A DNA stretch of 64,000 nucleotides from Evansella caseinilytica (lineage in GTDB: Bacteria; Bacillota; Bacilli; Bacillales; Salisediminibacteriaceae): assembly GCF_900107275.1 (NCBI RefSeq), contig NZ_FNPI01000001.1, positions 248,001-312,000 of the forward strand. The letters are read 5' to 3'. The translations under genes and the position numbers were made by a program. How positions within the stretch are numbered: the first letter of the stretch is position 1; each line of letters begins with the position of its first letter. Shown in pieces: positions 35,632 through 44,384 of this stretch. The notes below the pieces were generated by a model. That model searched no databases and was not told the origin of the DNA. It saw nothing but the letters and a program-made list of their open reading frames with translations.

Positions 35632-36907
35632 AATGATCACTCCCTTTTGATAAGTTTATATATGCCTGATACTCGATGTTCAAGTAATAATAAGCCTTTT
35701 TGTAGCGACGGTGTTCATAATAAAAATCGCTGAAATCTTTCGCGTAGTCTATTAAGTCATCCCACCCTTCTCTTTGATAAAAATAATCAATCGCTTCCTC
35801 CATCAGCCTTTCGTAGTTATCGTAATGCAACAGCAAGTACTCCATCTTTGCTTCGATTATCTTTAATTGATTTTTTTTATCCTCATTGTCAGCGAGCTTT
35901 TGTGCTTCGACTAAAACGACGGCTAATTGACGCAGATCCTGGTTTTTTAAGTGCAGCATCAAAATGGCTAAATAAGTGAGGAAAAGCGTTTGTTGATCCC
36001 ATTTCCACTTTTTCTCGAGGCTTTTTTGATAATAGGTTAAGCTGGAGTCGTATTTTTCTAGGTTGTAATATACGAGACCGAGATTGTGATAAACTCTCGC
36101 AAGCAGATCTTCAAAGCCTTTTTCATAAGCGAGATCCTGCCCTTTTCGTAAAACTTCCTCCGCAGCCGCGTACTCTTTTGTTTCAATATATGTGACGCCA
36201 AGGATGGTATATGCTTTAACAGTTAATTTCCAATGGTGAGCGTCGATAAATATTCTTTTCGCTTCTTGAGCGTAGCTAAGCCCTTTATTGAAATGATATA
36301 ATTCATAGCAAACGAGTGAGAGATTATACAGCGCTTTTCCCCTGTCATATTTTGAAACGGAATAAGGCAACGCCAGATGATAAAGATCATAGCTTTCTGC
36401 ATATCGTTGCTGAAAAAAACGCAAGAGCCCGGAGGTGGAAAAAAACGTGTACTTTGTCTTTTTCAGCTGTCCGTCGACATTATCATGGTGAATATAATAC
36501 GATAGTTCGCAATGGAGCTGTTCGGCTTCATCTAACTGATATAATTTCAATTTATGTAAGCAAGCGAGCAACAAATATTGTACTTCCTGATGTAGCGACG
36601 GAATGTATTCGAATTTCTGCCGATGCTTCTGGTGAAAGTCATCGGCTTTTGTAACATCGTGGTTCAGCAGGTCGTCATACCGGTTTAAAAGCTCAGCTAT
36701 TTCAGGACAATCGTCATGAATTTCGAATAAGTATTTTGTCGGGACTTGCAATCTTTTTGCTATTTCTTTTAGTATATATTCCGAAGGCTCGTATCGTCCA
36801 CTCTCAATGTTGCTGTAATGAGAAGGAGAGACGATCTTTCTGCAAATATTCGACTGAGAAATCCCTCTTAAGTTTCTTAATCGCTTCAATCTATTGCCAA
36901 TATGCAA
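35612..36907 (-). CDS. Xre-type HTH/TPR quorum-sensing regulator (RRNPP family, NprR/PlcR-like)
   Basis: About 431 residues. An N-terminal helix-turn-helix (IGNRLKRLRNLRGISQSNICRK, followed by SPSHYSNIESGRYEPSEYIL) is joined to tetratricopeptide repeats over roughly residues 70-420 (for example YHNLGLVYYNLEKYDSSLTYYQKSLEKK). NprR is of similar length. I chose TTG 36907, which has AAAGGGGGAG upstream; the frame extends to 36934, but that would place the ribosome binding site inside the gene. The 3' end overlaps the pro-peptide gene. A role in peptide-controlled gene expression is inferred. Its targets are unknown; the divergent gene at 37653 is a candidate. Confidence 0.88.
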   Translation of the reverse strand: MHIGNRLKRLRNLRGISQSNICRKIVSPSHYSNIESGRYEPSEYILKEIAKRLQVPTKYLFEIHDDCPEIAELLNRYDDLLNHDVTKADDFHQKHRQKFEYIPSLHQEVQYLLLACLHKLKLYQLDEAEQLHCELSYYIHHDNVDGQLKKTKYTFFSTSGLLRFFQQRYAESYDLYHLALPYSVSKYDRGKALYNLSLVCYELYHFNKGLSYAQEAKRIFIDAHHWKLTVKAYTILGVTYIETKEYAAAEEVLRKGQDLAYEKGFEDLLARVYHNLGLVYYNLEKYDSSLTYYQKSLEKKWKWDQQTLFLTYLAILMLHLKNQDLRQLAVVLVEAQKLADNEDKKNQLKIIEAKMEYLLLHYDNYERLMEEAIDYFYQREGWDDLIDYAKDFSDFYYEHRRYKKAYYYLNIEYQAYINLSKGSDHYEKADD

Positions 36908-37245
36908 AACTTCTCCCCCTTTCCTCTGATTCAATCAGGAAATAAAAAAATTCTATTGTTTTTTTGCTGGATCAATCCTTAGAGTATAAGAAAAAGCAGC
37001 AAATGTGAAGCATCTTTTATAAAAAACGCAAAATTCAGGTGGATGAATGACTTTTTTCATGTACTCAGAGGCAGAGCATTTGTCATTTGGACAAATGCAT
37101 CTCAACGAGACAAGCTATGATATGATAAAAACAAGAAATAATTAGAATTGTTGGAATTGCCCTTCCTGTTATTTACTATAATCTGTCATTGAAGCAGGCG
37201 GCAAGTTACTTAAGTTCCTTTTTCAATATGAATTTTGTCTTAAAG
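36908..37245. other. upstream region of the quorum-sensing regulator
   Basis: An AT-rich divergent region with no recognised gene. It should hold the regulator promoter and perhaps binding sites. It ends where repeat family A copy 2 begins. Confidence 0.4.
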
Positions 37246-37606
37246 TATTTGTTCAAAAAGCTCGCTTTTTATCTTTTTGAACAAATACGAAGCAATGAGC
37301 CATTCTTCACTGAGAAACTGCGAACTGTCTCATCGTGTCATCGCACGCGATGGCACTTGGACAGACGTAGGTGCTCTACTGGCAGAGGAAGAGACAATGA
37401 GTGAAGCCGATGCATTCTTTTCAGACCGGCTATGAGTGGTTTTCTCGGAACCAGGATGGTGACATTCCGCCGTTGCTCACAAATGCAACCTGAATGTGCT
37501 TCATCGAGTAAATTTGCATCGAGTAACCGCAGATGCAGGACGTGAGCAGTTCTTAGGCGGAATTGGGTGCATCGAGCGGAGCCATTGCCTCTTTTGAACA
37601 AACTCT
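37246..37606 (+). repeat. dispersed repeat family A, copy 2 (about 361 bp)
   Basis: It starts with the hairpin TATTTGTTCAAAAAG...CTTTTTGAACAAATA, continues with the same core as copy 1, and ends CTTTTGAACAAACTC. It contains an intact 46-codon frame (37295-37435), also open in the other copies. By eye it is closest to copy 3 at 51974-52340. Confidence 0.88.
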
Positions 37607-37652
37607 TAAAAAGTTTTGAAACATCCTATAAAAAAGAACAGGGGCGATAGGT

Positions 37653-38606
37653 GTGATAATTGACGAAAAATTGCTTCATGATGATCTTTATGCGGTGATA
37701 TTGGATCAGGTGAGACTAGACTTTCATCATGGGTTATTTAATGAACAGCTGATTACACTGTCCAATCTGGCCTCCAGTTTAGAATCGGAACATTTGAGTG
37801 AAGCGGAATTGTTGGATTTATGGGTAGAGTATCTTGTTTATTGTCAAATTCAAAAGCTGTATGTGAAGCAGCCGGAGCTGTTTCACGGCTTCAAGCAAAT
37901 TATTGGAGAGCGGCATATCGCCGAAATCGCAGCCGAGGGCGGGATTTTTCTTTCCTTTCAGTATGGACACTTCATGGCGGTTCCGCCGGCATTAGAAGAA
38001 ATCTTGCAGAATACAAACCATTTGTTAACGCAAATGACTGCGGAAAGCGCCATTTTAAAACTTAAGGAAAGTTCAAGCCAAATGGGGCATTATCATCTTT
38101 TAGAGGGATTTGGCAACGGCAAAGTGGAGGAAAGTAGCAGTTGGCAAAGCAACTGGAGCAATAGCAATAACGAAAGCTTTTATTATTTTCTCGATGAATC
38201 AAGCAGCTTGGAACAGTCCGCCGATATGCAAGTTGATTTTTTTTCCGGAAAAATAAAGGCGCAGGCTGACATTTTCCGCTTGGCCGTCAACTGCCAAAAG
38301 CCTGTCAGTCTTGTTTTGTCGTGCATAGATAAAGCGGGTGAACCGATCATTCGAATTTTTGAGCCGGTACATGTTAACGCGGCTAATGTGGAGGAAGTGG
38401 CGCAGAGAATATATCGTTTATTTGAAGAGGAAGTAATCAGAAAACCACAATATTGGAAAAACTGGAGTCAGCATTCGCAACTGTTTAAAGTAAAAAGCAA
38501 TAAAATTGCCAATCCAGTTCCTTCCATTGATATTTTGAACCGCTGGGGAACGTACGGATTAAATATTCAATCTGGAGAAATCTACCAAATAGGCGGCGGT
38601 TCTTGA
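37653..38606 (+). CDS. LPLAT/HtrB-like acyltransferase-fold protein, function unknown
   Basis: A 317-residue soluble protein. The segment GGIFLSFQYGHFMAVPPALEE and the later FYYFLDESSS...FFSGKIKAQADIFRLAVNCQKPVSLVLS follow the pattern of lipid-A-type lauroyl acyltransferases (LPLAT fold). The ending PQYWKNWSQHSQLF is also similar. The catalytic HX4(D/E) motif appears altered: His of YGHF is followed at the acidic position by Pro, so activity is uncertain. The start is GTG 37653 after AGGGG. It is followed by a strong terminator. It lies next to a quorum-sensing regulator in divergent orientation, with a repeat element between them. Confidence 0.6.
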   Translation: MIIDEKLLHDDLYAVILDQVRLDFHHGLFNEQLITLSNLASSLESEHLSEAELLDLWVEYLVYCQIQKLYVKQPELFHGFKQIIGERHIAEIAAEGGIFLSFQYGHFMAVPPALEEILQNTNHLLTQMTAESAILKLKESSSQMGHYHLLEGFGNGKVEESSSWQSNWSNSNNESFYYFLDESSSLEQSADMQVDFFSGKIKAQADIFRLAVNCQKPVSLVLSCIDKAGEPIIRIFEPVHVNAANVEEVAQRIYRLFEEEVIRKPQYWKNWSQHSQLFKVKSNKIANPVPSIDILNRWGTYGLNIQSGEIYQIGGGS

Positions 38607-38651
38607 GTGAAGGTATTAAATGAAATGAAAGGCGAATTTATTTACGAACGT

Positions 38652-38694
38652 AAGCGCGCTCGTTTTCCAATGGCAAATGGGAGCGCGCTTTTTT
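38652..38694 (+). terminator. intrinsic terminator of the acyltransferase-like gene
   Basis: A perfect 10-bp stem (AAGCGCGCTC at 38652-38661, GAGCGCGCTT at 38681-38690) is followed by a T-run, 45 bases after the stop. Confidence 0.85.
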
Positions 38695-38734
38695 AGGGAC
38701 GTAACATGTACATAGGGGGAATTGGTGTACGGTA

Positions 38735-38952
38735 CAAAAATCGCCTGGAGAAGCAGCAACAAATGAATAGGCAGTCTTTTCTGGGAGACGCTACAAGTAA
38801 AAGATAGGCGCCATTTAACGGAGCCGGAGGAAGTGTTCCCTTCCGTGGCCGACCATTTAAAAACAGCACCGCCTGCCATTATTCACAAGTCATACGAAAA
38901 TAATGTGTTGGTAACCAACTTCTATTATCAAGCATCACAAAAAGCTTATTAA
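38735..38952 (+). pseudogene. possible gene remnant
   Basis: Without a start codon or ribosome binding site, a frame ending at about 38952 reads protein-like (KDRRHLTEPEEVFPSVADHL, then PPAIIHKSYENN and NFYYQASQKAY). A second frame just upstream (VYGTKIAWRSSNK) also looks coding, so this could be the frameshifted tail of a lost gene. I do not recognise the family. The sequence from 38953 to 39063 shows nothing further. Confidence 0.3.
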
Positions 38953-39063
38953 AAATTGTCATTTAACAAGACAGATGCACAGGTGTCTTGCTGCAACATC
39001 CGGGTAGAGGCTTCATTCGCCGCCGGAATGGATCACTGTAAAGAAAATATCAAAAGTTTTTGA

Positions 39064-40482
39064 ATGATTCGTGAAATGGTAAACAAAATGATTGAATGTT
39101 ACGAAAGAAAATGTATGATAGAGGAGCATTTGTTTTTATGCACATCTCGTAATGAAAAGAAGGTGAAGTATTTGTTTTGGTTACAACTTGTTATCGTACT
39201 TATCTGCATTCTTATTGGCGCGAGAATCGGTGGTGTCGGGCTTGGAGTTCTCGGCGGTGTCGGCCTGGCCGTTTTAACATTCGGTTTTCAGGTACCGCCG
39301 ACAGCACCGCCGATTGATGTGATGCTGATGATCGTGGCGGTGATCACCGCCGCAGGGGCGCTGCATGCGGCGGGCGGGATGGACTACCTTGTAACGCTGG
39401 CGGAAAAGGTGCTGCGGAAAAATCCGGAGCGGATCACATTTATGGCTCCGATTATCACGTACCTGTTCACGTTTTTTGCAGGTACTGGTCATGTAGCCTA
39501 TGCTCTGCTACCGGTGATTTCCGAAGTGGCACAGGAATCGAAAGTCAGGCCGGAACGTCCGTTGTCCGTTGCTGTGATTGCTTCACAGCAGGCAATAACG
39601 GCCAGTCCGATTTCTGCTGCAACAGTTGCGCTTCTCGCGCTATTATCACCGTATGATATTACATTGCTGCAAATTTTGGCGGTAACGATACCGGCAACCT
39701 TCATTGGAATTATGGTATCAGCGCTTGTTATCAGGAAAAAAGGGAAGGAACTGGAAGATGATCCCGAGTATCAGCGCCGGCTGGAAAAAGGTCTGGAACC
39801 GATCAGGAAGGAACGGGAAAACTCGAAAATGACGCGAAATGCGAAGCTGTCTGTCGGTTTGTTCATGTTTGGTGCTGTTCTGATTGTTATTTTGGGCAGC
39901 TTCCCAGAGCTGAGACCTACGTTTATCGTTGACGGCGAGGCGGAGCAGTTGTCGATGGCTTATGCCATACAGATTATTATGCTGACTGTAGCGGCGATCA
40001 TTATTATTTTTTGTAAAGCAGATGTTGAGAAGCTTGTCTCCGGCACAGTGTTTCGCGCCGGAATCGTGGCGGTAGTTGCCATCTTCGGAATTGCCTGGAT
40101 GGGAGATACCTTTTTTCAGGCGAATATGGAGACAATTCAAGCAGCTGTCCAGGACTGGGTTGTGGCGGTACCATGGATTTTTGCTTTTGCGCTGTTTCTG
40201 ATGTCGATCTTATTGAACAGTCAGGCGGCAACGGTGCGGGCGCTCATGCCCCTCGGATTGAGCCTTGGCATTTCTCCTCTTTACTTAATTGCGATGTTCC
40301 CCGCAGTGAACGGGTATTTCTTTATTCCAAACTACGGGCCGATCATTGCCGCGATCAGCTTTGACCGGACAGGAACTACGAAGATCGGGAAATATGTGTT
40401 TAATCACAGCTTCATGCTTCCCGGTCTGATCACGAGTGTTTGCTCGATTGTGCTAGGATTTTTGTTCGTCGCGTTGTTTTAA
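39064..40482 (+). CDS. DcuA/DcuB-type C4-dicarboxylate transporter
   Basis: A polytopic carrier with about ten to twelve membrane helices, matching the anaerobic C4-dicarboxylate transporter family (GTGHVAYALLPVISEVA, VRPERPLSVAVIASQQAITASPISAAT). The family exchanges fumarate, malate, aspartate and succinate. The start is uncertain. The longest frame begins at 39064 (472 residues), but the family begins near the hydrophobic segment at VKYLFWLQLVIVL (GTG 39163, about 439 residues, the usual length). No nearby start has a clean ribosome binding site. It is convergent with recQ. Confidence 0.85.
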   Translation: MIREMVNKMIECYERKCMIEEHLFLCTSRNEKKVKYLFWLQLVIVLICILIGARIGGVGLGVLGGVGLAVLTFGFQVPPTAPPIDVMLMIVAVITAAGALHAAGGMDYLVTLAEKVLRKNPERITFMAPIITYLFTFFAGTGHVAYALLPVISEVAQESKVRPERPLSVAVIASQQAITASPISAATVALLALLSPYDITLLQILAVTIPATFIGIMVSALVIRKKGKELEDDPEYQRRLEKGLEPIRKERENSKMTRNAKLSVGLFMFGAVLIVILGSFPELRPTFIVDGEAEQLSMAYAIQIIMLTVAAIIIIFCKADVEKLVSGTVFRAGIVAVVAIFGIAWMGDTFFQANMETIQAAVQDWVVAVPWIFAFALFLMSILLNSQAATVRALMPLGLSLGISPLYLIAMFPAVNGYFFIPNYGPIIAAISFDRTGTTKIGKYVFNHSFMLPGLITSVCSIVLGFLFVALF

Positions 40483-40485
40483 AGT

Positions 40486-40524
40486 CACAAAATTGTGCGG
40501 GACATGGTCCCGCACAATTTTGTG
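40486..40524. terminator. perfect 18-bp palindromic hairpin between convergent genes
   Basis: The arms CACAAAATTGTGCGGGAC and GTCCCGCACAATTTTGTG flank an ATG loop. It lies between the dcu-type gene stop (40482) and the recQ stop (40529) and shares the GGGACATGG core with the hairpins at 47294 and 48155. Confidence 0.85.
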
Positions 40525-40528
40525 TCAT

Positions 40529-42685
40529 TCACTGCTGCAAGGTGGCGCGGATGGCGAAGTAGCTTATTTCCTCAGGCAATGCTTCCTTGACGGGCTTGAT
40601 ACCTTCTGCCAGTCCGACCGTTTTTACGGCATGGAGGATTTGCGTTCTTGTTTCTTTACTAATCAGCTGGGAAAAGTCAAGCCCTATACCATCCGCGGCG
40701 GCACGAAGCAGATGGTTTTCCACGGTCGTCGTTTTTACTTCACGTTCATGAGCGATGTCCTCAATGCTTTTTCCTTGGATAAACATTTCCGCGCTGATGA
40801 AATGGCTCGGTGTCTTTTCTTCGACGGACGATAAAGTGGGCTCATTTCTTGAAGGGATGCTGCTGTCTGCGGCAGAAACGTCTGCCGAAGGTGAATGCCC
40901 GTTTTTTTCTTCCGGGTTTTCCTCGACATACTTCCTAATTACTTCAAGAAACTGTGATCCGTACATGTCTAACTTTTGCTCGCCGACACCTTTGATGGTC
41001 AGCATTTCTGCCTTAGAAACAGGAAGGCCTTCGCATAGTTCCTTCAATGTTTTGTCGGAGAAGACCATATAAGGAGCGATATTTGCCGCCTTTGCAAGCG
41101 TGAAGCGCAGCTCGCGCAACTGTCCGAACAGAGGGTGGCTTGCGGCAACAATTTTTCGTTGCCTTTCCTGCTTCCGCTCCACCTTCAGTTCTCCCTTCAA
41201 GACAAGTGCTGATTTTTCCGTCAACTGAATGACCGGATAAGTACCGTCGCTCAATGCCAGGAACTGGGAAGCGATCAAATAATCAATGAACTGACTCACT
41301 TCTTTTTGCGTCTTCCCTTTCATTAATCCGTATGTACTCAGCTTATGAAAAGAAAACTCGTGTATTTTTTTGCTCGATGATCCTACTAGAACCTGAGAAA
41401 CAAGTGTTTTTCCAAAACGTTCACGCATCCGCTTGACGCAGGAAAAAACCATTTGCGCATCGCGGGTAACGTCCTCCACATCGCGGTCATCCACGCAATG
41501 GTGACACTTGCCGCACGGTTCAGGAGATGTTTCGCCGAAATAGTCGAGAATAAATGCCTGCAGACAGTTTTCTGTGTGACAGAAGTTTGTCATTGCTTGC
41601 AGCTTCCGGTATTCATTTTCCTTTCTGGTGTCGCTTAAGCCGGATTGTTCAATAAGAAACTGCTGAATGCGAATATCCTGTGCTGAAAACAAAAGGATGC
41701 ACTCGCTTTCGCCGCCGTCCCGTCCCGCACGGCCGGCTTCCTGGTAGTAGCTTTCAATATTCCGCGGCATTTGATAATGGAGGACATACCTTACATTGGA
41801 TTTATTAATCCCCATACCAAAGGCATTGGTGGCAACCATCACCTGAATTTCATCATATACAAATTTTTCCTGCATTTCTTCTCTTTCATGGCTGTTCATA
41901 CCGCCATGATACTTTCCGACCCGGATCTCGAGGGAATCAAGCAGTTGAAATAAGCGCTCTGCTTCTTTTCTCGTGGCGGTATAAATGATACCTGATTGAT
42001 CGTTGTTTTTTCTCACATAATCCCTCATGTAAGCGTCCCGATCCACACCTTTTAGAACATGGAATGATAAGTTTTCCCGGGCAAAGCCGGTTTGAACGAC
42101 ATGCTCCTGGTCCACTTCCAGTGCCGAGCAAATGTCTTTGGTGACCTCCGGCGTCGATGTCGCTGTGAGTGCCAACACCGCCGGATTGGAATGGAGCTTG
42201 GCGATTAATTCCGGTATCCGCATGTAGCTTGGGCGGAAATCGTGTCCCCATTGGGATAAACAGTGCGCTTCGTCCACCGCGACAAGGGACACATTCAGTC
42301 CGCCTAAAGTGTTGATAAATGAAGGAGCCTCGAGCCGTTCGGGAGCAATATATACAAGCTGGTAATGCCCCTGTTTCATTAGAGCGAGGCGTTGATTCAC
42401 TTCCTGTGCCGTTAACGAGCTGTTGATATATACAGAAGGGATGCCCACGGCATTCAGCTCATCTACTTGATCCTTCATCAACGAAATCAGCGGTGAGATG
42501 ACGAGTGTTACTCCCGGAAAAATCAGAGACGGAATTTGATAGCAGATCGACTTCCCGCCGCCGGTAGGCATGATTCCCATCGTCCGTCTGCCATGTAATA
42601 AATTGTCAATGATTTTTTCTTGGCCAGGACGGAACGAATCATAGCCGTAATGCTGCTTTAAAAGATTTTTTGCTTGCGCGATCAT
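40529..42685 (-). CDS. recQ: ATP-dependent DNA helicase RecQ
   Basis: A 718-residue 3'-5' DNA helicase used in recombination and replication repair. Motifs seen: Walker A MPTGGGKSICYQ, DEAH box VDEAHCLSQWGHDFR, motif VI QEAGRAGRDG, zinc-binding Cys cluster (CLQAF, then CGKCHHC), an RQC winged helix, an HRDC domain (FGQLRELRFTLAKAANIAPYMVF) near 510-590, and a C-terminal helix-turn-helix (IEDIAHEREVKTTTVENHLLRA). The N-terminal start follows GGAGGGTGAAG. It is monocistronic and convergent with the dicarboxylate transporter. Confidence 0.96.
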   Translation of the reverse strand: MIAQAKNLLKQHYGYDSFRPGQEKIIDNLLHGRRTMGIMPTGGGKSICYQIPSLIFPGVTLVISPLISLMKDQVDELNAVGIPSVYINSSLTAQEVNQRLALMKQGHYQLVYIAPERLEAPSFINTLGGLNVSLVAVDEAHCLSQWGHDFRPSYMRIPELIAKLHSNPAVLALTATSTPEVTKDICSALEVDQEHVVQTGFARENLSFHVLKGVDRDAYMRDYVRKNNDQSGIIYTATRKEAERLFQLLDSLEIRVGKYHGGMNSHEREEMQEKFVYDEIQVMVATNAFGMGINKSNVRYVLHYQMPRNIESYYQEAGRAGRDGGESECILLFSAQDIRIQQFLIEQSGLSDTRKENEYRKLQAMTNFCHTENCLQAFILDYFGETSPEPCGKCHHCVDDRDVEDVTRDAQMVFSCVKRMRERFGKTLVSQVLVGSSSKKIHEFSFHKLSTYGLMKGKTQKEVSQFIDYLIASQFLALSDGTYPVIQLTEKSALVLKGELKVERKQERQRKIVAASHPLFGQLRELRFTLAKAANIAPYMVFSDKTLKELCEGLPVSKAEMLTIKGVGEQKLDMYGSQFLEVIRKYVEENPEEKNGHSPSADVSAADSSIPSRNEPTLSSVEEKTPSHFISAEMFIQGKSIEDIAHEREVKTTTVENHLLRAAADGIGLDFSQLISKETRTQILHAVKTVGLAEGIKPVKEALPEEISYFAIRATLQQ

Positions 42686-43138
42686 TCTTCACCCTCCCAG
42701 TAAAAAATTTGTTGAGTGTTGTATTGTTTTTCGGATTTGGACTAGTTTAAACGAACGTGTCAAAGCAGTTTTCATGCTAAATAAAGCTTAAGTTGCTTTG
42801 ATGTGATGAAAAAATAGTCGACCCTGTGATATTCACCCGTAAAAATATCCGGATTCCACGCTGCTGTGCTCCGGAGACGGCATAGTGCTTCCGCCTTTCT
42901 TAATACTAGCACATCTGAAAACAAGAAAGCATCTGTCTTACCATAAAATGATAGAGTAACTGCGTTTAAGGATCAGGAGCGCTGTCGACACACGGAGCGA
43001 ATGGACTAATGAAGCATGGGCGGCGGAGGAATTTCATTGAAGATTAGCGAAAATATCGCCATAATGAAAGAGCAAAAAAGAAGGAATATTCTGCCGGTGA
43101 AGTATATATTTAAAATGATAAGGAAGAGGAGTGTGAAG
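42686..43138. other. divergent intergenic region between recQ and the response regulator
   Basis: No gene or strong structure seen. An in-frame TTG at 43037 with GGAGG could give the response regulator a 34-residue extension, but the family begins at the later start. Confidence 0.4.
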
Positions 43139-43852
43139 ATGATGGCTGACGATAAGATATTAATCGTTGAAGACGATACTGATATCCGTGAATTAACCAC
43201 GCTGTATCTGGAAAAAAAGGGTTTTCAGGTTTTATCCGCAGGAAATGGCAATGACGCGCTCCGGATCGTAAAAAATGATTCCCCGCAGCTTATCTTGCTA
43301 GACGTCCTGTTACCGGGAATGAACGGCTATGATATCTGCAGAAAAATTCGGGAGATAACGGAGAGTCCGGTATTGTTTATCAGTTGTAAACGGGAAGCTG
43401 TTGATAAAGTACGGGGGCTTAATGCCGGAGCGGATGATTATATTACAAAACCGTTTGATCTGCTGGAATTGGAGGCCCGCGTAAAAGCGAATCTGCGTAG
43501 AAATCGAATCCAGTCTTCACAGTTGGACACAAACAGAAAAATTTTCCGGCACGAGCATTTTATGATTGATTTAAACAGCTATGAAGTGTATGTGAATGGT
43601 AAAATTGTACCACTTTATAAGAAAGAACTCCAGCTTTTGGTCCTGCTTGTGGAAAACCAAAATCAAGTTTTCAGTGTAGAGCAGCTTTACGATCACATTT
43701 GGGGAGTGGACAGTTTTGGCGACATGAAGACCGTGATGGTTCATATCAGCAATCTCCGGAGAAAAATTGAAAAGGATCCGGCAAAACCGGTGCTCATCCA
43801 TACCGTTCGCGGGTTCGGCTACAAATTCAGCAAGCCGAAAGCAGTGAAGTGA
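43139..43852 (+). CDS. OmpR/PhoB-type response regulator, orphan
   Basis: About 237 residues. A receiver domain (ILIVEDDTDIRELT; phosphoacceptor Asp in LILLDVLLPGMNGYD; Lys in DDYITKPFD) is followed by a winged-helix DNA-binding domain (about 140-237, ending VMVHISNLRRKIEKDP...VRGFGYKF). The start follows AGAGGAG seven bases upstream. No histidine kinase lies downstream or upstream, so the partner is encoded elsewhere. It lies about 530 bases upstream of the SinI-type gene in the same direction. Confidence 0.93.
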   Translation: MMADDKILIVEDDTDIRELTTLYLEKKGFQVLSAGNGNDALRIVKNDSPQLILLDVLLPGMNGYDICRKIREITESPVLFISCKREAVDKVRGLNAGADDYITKPFDLLELEARVKANLRRNRIQSSQLDTNRKIFRHEHFMIDLNSYEVYVNGKIVPLYKKELQLLVLLVENQNQVFSVEQLYDHIWGVDSFGDMKTVMVHISNLRRKIEKDPAKPVLIHTVRGFGYKFSKPKAVK

Positions 43853-44240
43853 TCATGATCACCGCTGCTGCAATGCTGCGGGCAGCGATGGAGATGATGG
43901 GCGGACTACGTCTCGTACGTTTTTTGCCGTTGCTGCGATATCAGGAGAATAGCATATCAGCAAACGGCCGCGGTCGGCCACAGACTTGCTGGTTATCCGT
44001 ATGCTACTGGACCGGGAGCGGTTAGCTCCGAAAAAAATGTGTGGCACTGGTTATTAATATTATCATAGTGACAATGATTAATTTTTACATTTATTTAACC
44101 GGGTTTTAACCTTTTCCCGTTAAAATCGAAGGTAGTTCTGATTGATTTTCAGTAAGCCGGCAGTGAGTACTGGTCTCCAGCTTTCGCAATTGCCTATTTG
44201 AACACGTTCTAATTGTTTTCATTCTATTTTTAATGAAAAA
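43853..44240. other. region between the response regulator and the riboswitch
   Basis: Contains TTTAACC-type repeats (TTTAACCGGGTTTTAACC, then CCGTTAAAA, 44095-44127) that could bind an OmpR-family regulator, and a TTGAAC box near 44199 that may be part of the promoter for the riboswitch transcript. I cannot confirm either. No gene is seen. Confidence 0.35.
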
Positions 44241-44241
44241 A

Positions 44242-44358
44242 GACCTTCCTTCTAGTCAAGGGCATAGCTATTGAAAGATAGTGGCGCAAAACTACGGATC
44301 TAAGGGCAAATCGATCTTATAAACGATTGCCTATGACAGCCGGGTTACCTAGTAGGTC
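44242..44358 (+). promoter_or_regulatory. GEMM-I cyclic-di-GMP riboswitch
   Basis: Hallmarks seen in order: closing helix P1 (GACCT...CTAG with CTAG..AGGTC), a GAAA tetraloop hairpin (GCTATTGAAAGATAGT), the conserved GCGCAAAACTACGGATCTAAGG, a second hairpin (GGCAAATCG...CGATTGCC), and the 3' motif CTATGACAGCCGGGTTACC. CTAAG together with TATG forms the 11-nt tetraloop receptor of this class. The Shine-Dalgarno AAAGGAGG of the SinI-type gene follows within ten bases, so translational control is plausible. No terminator is seen between aptamer and gene. Confidence 0.9.
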
Positions 44359-44384
44359 ATGGTTAAAGGAGGATCTTAAGAAAG

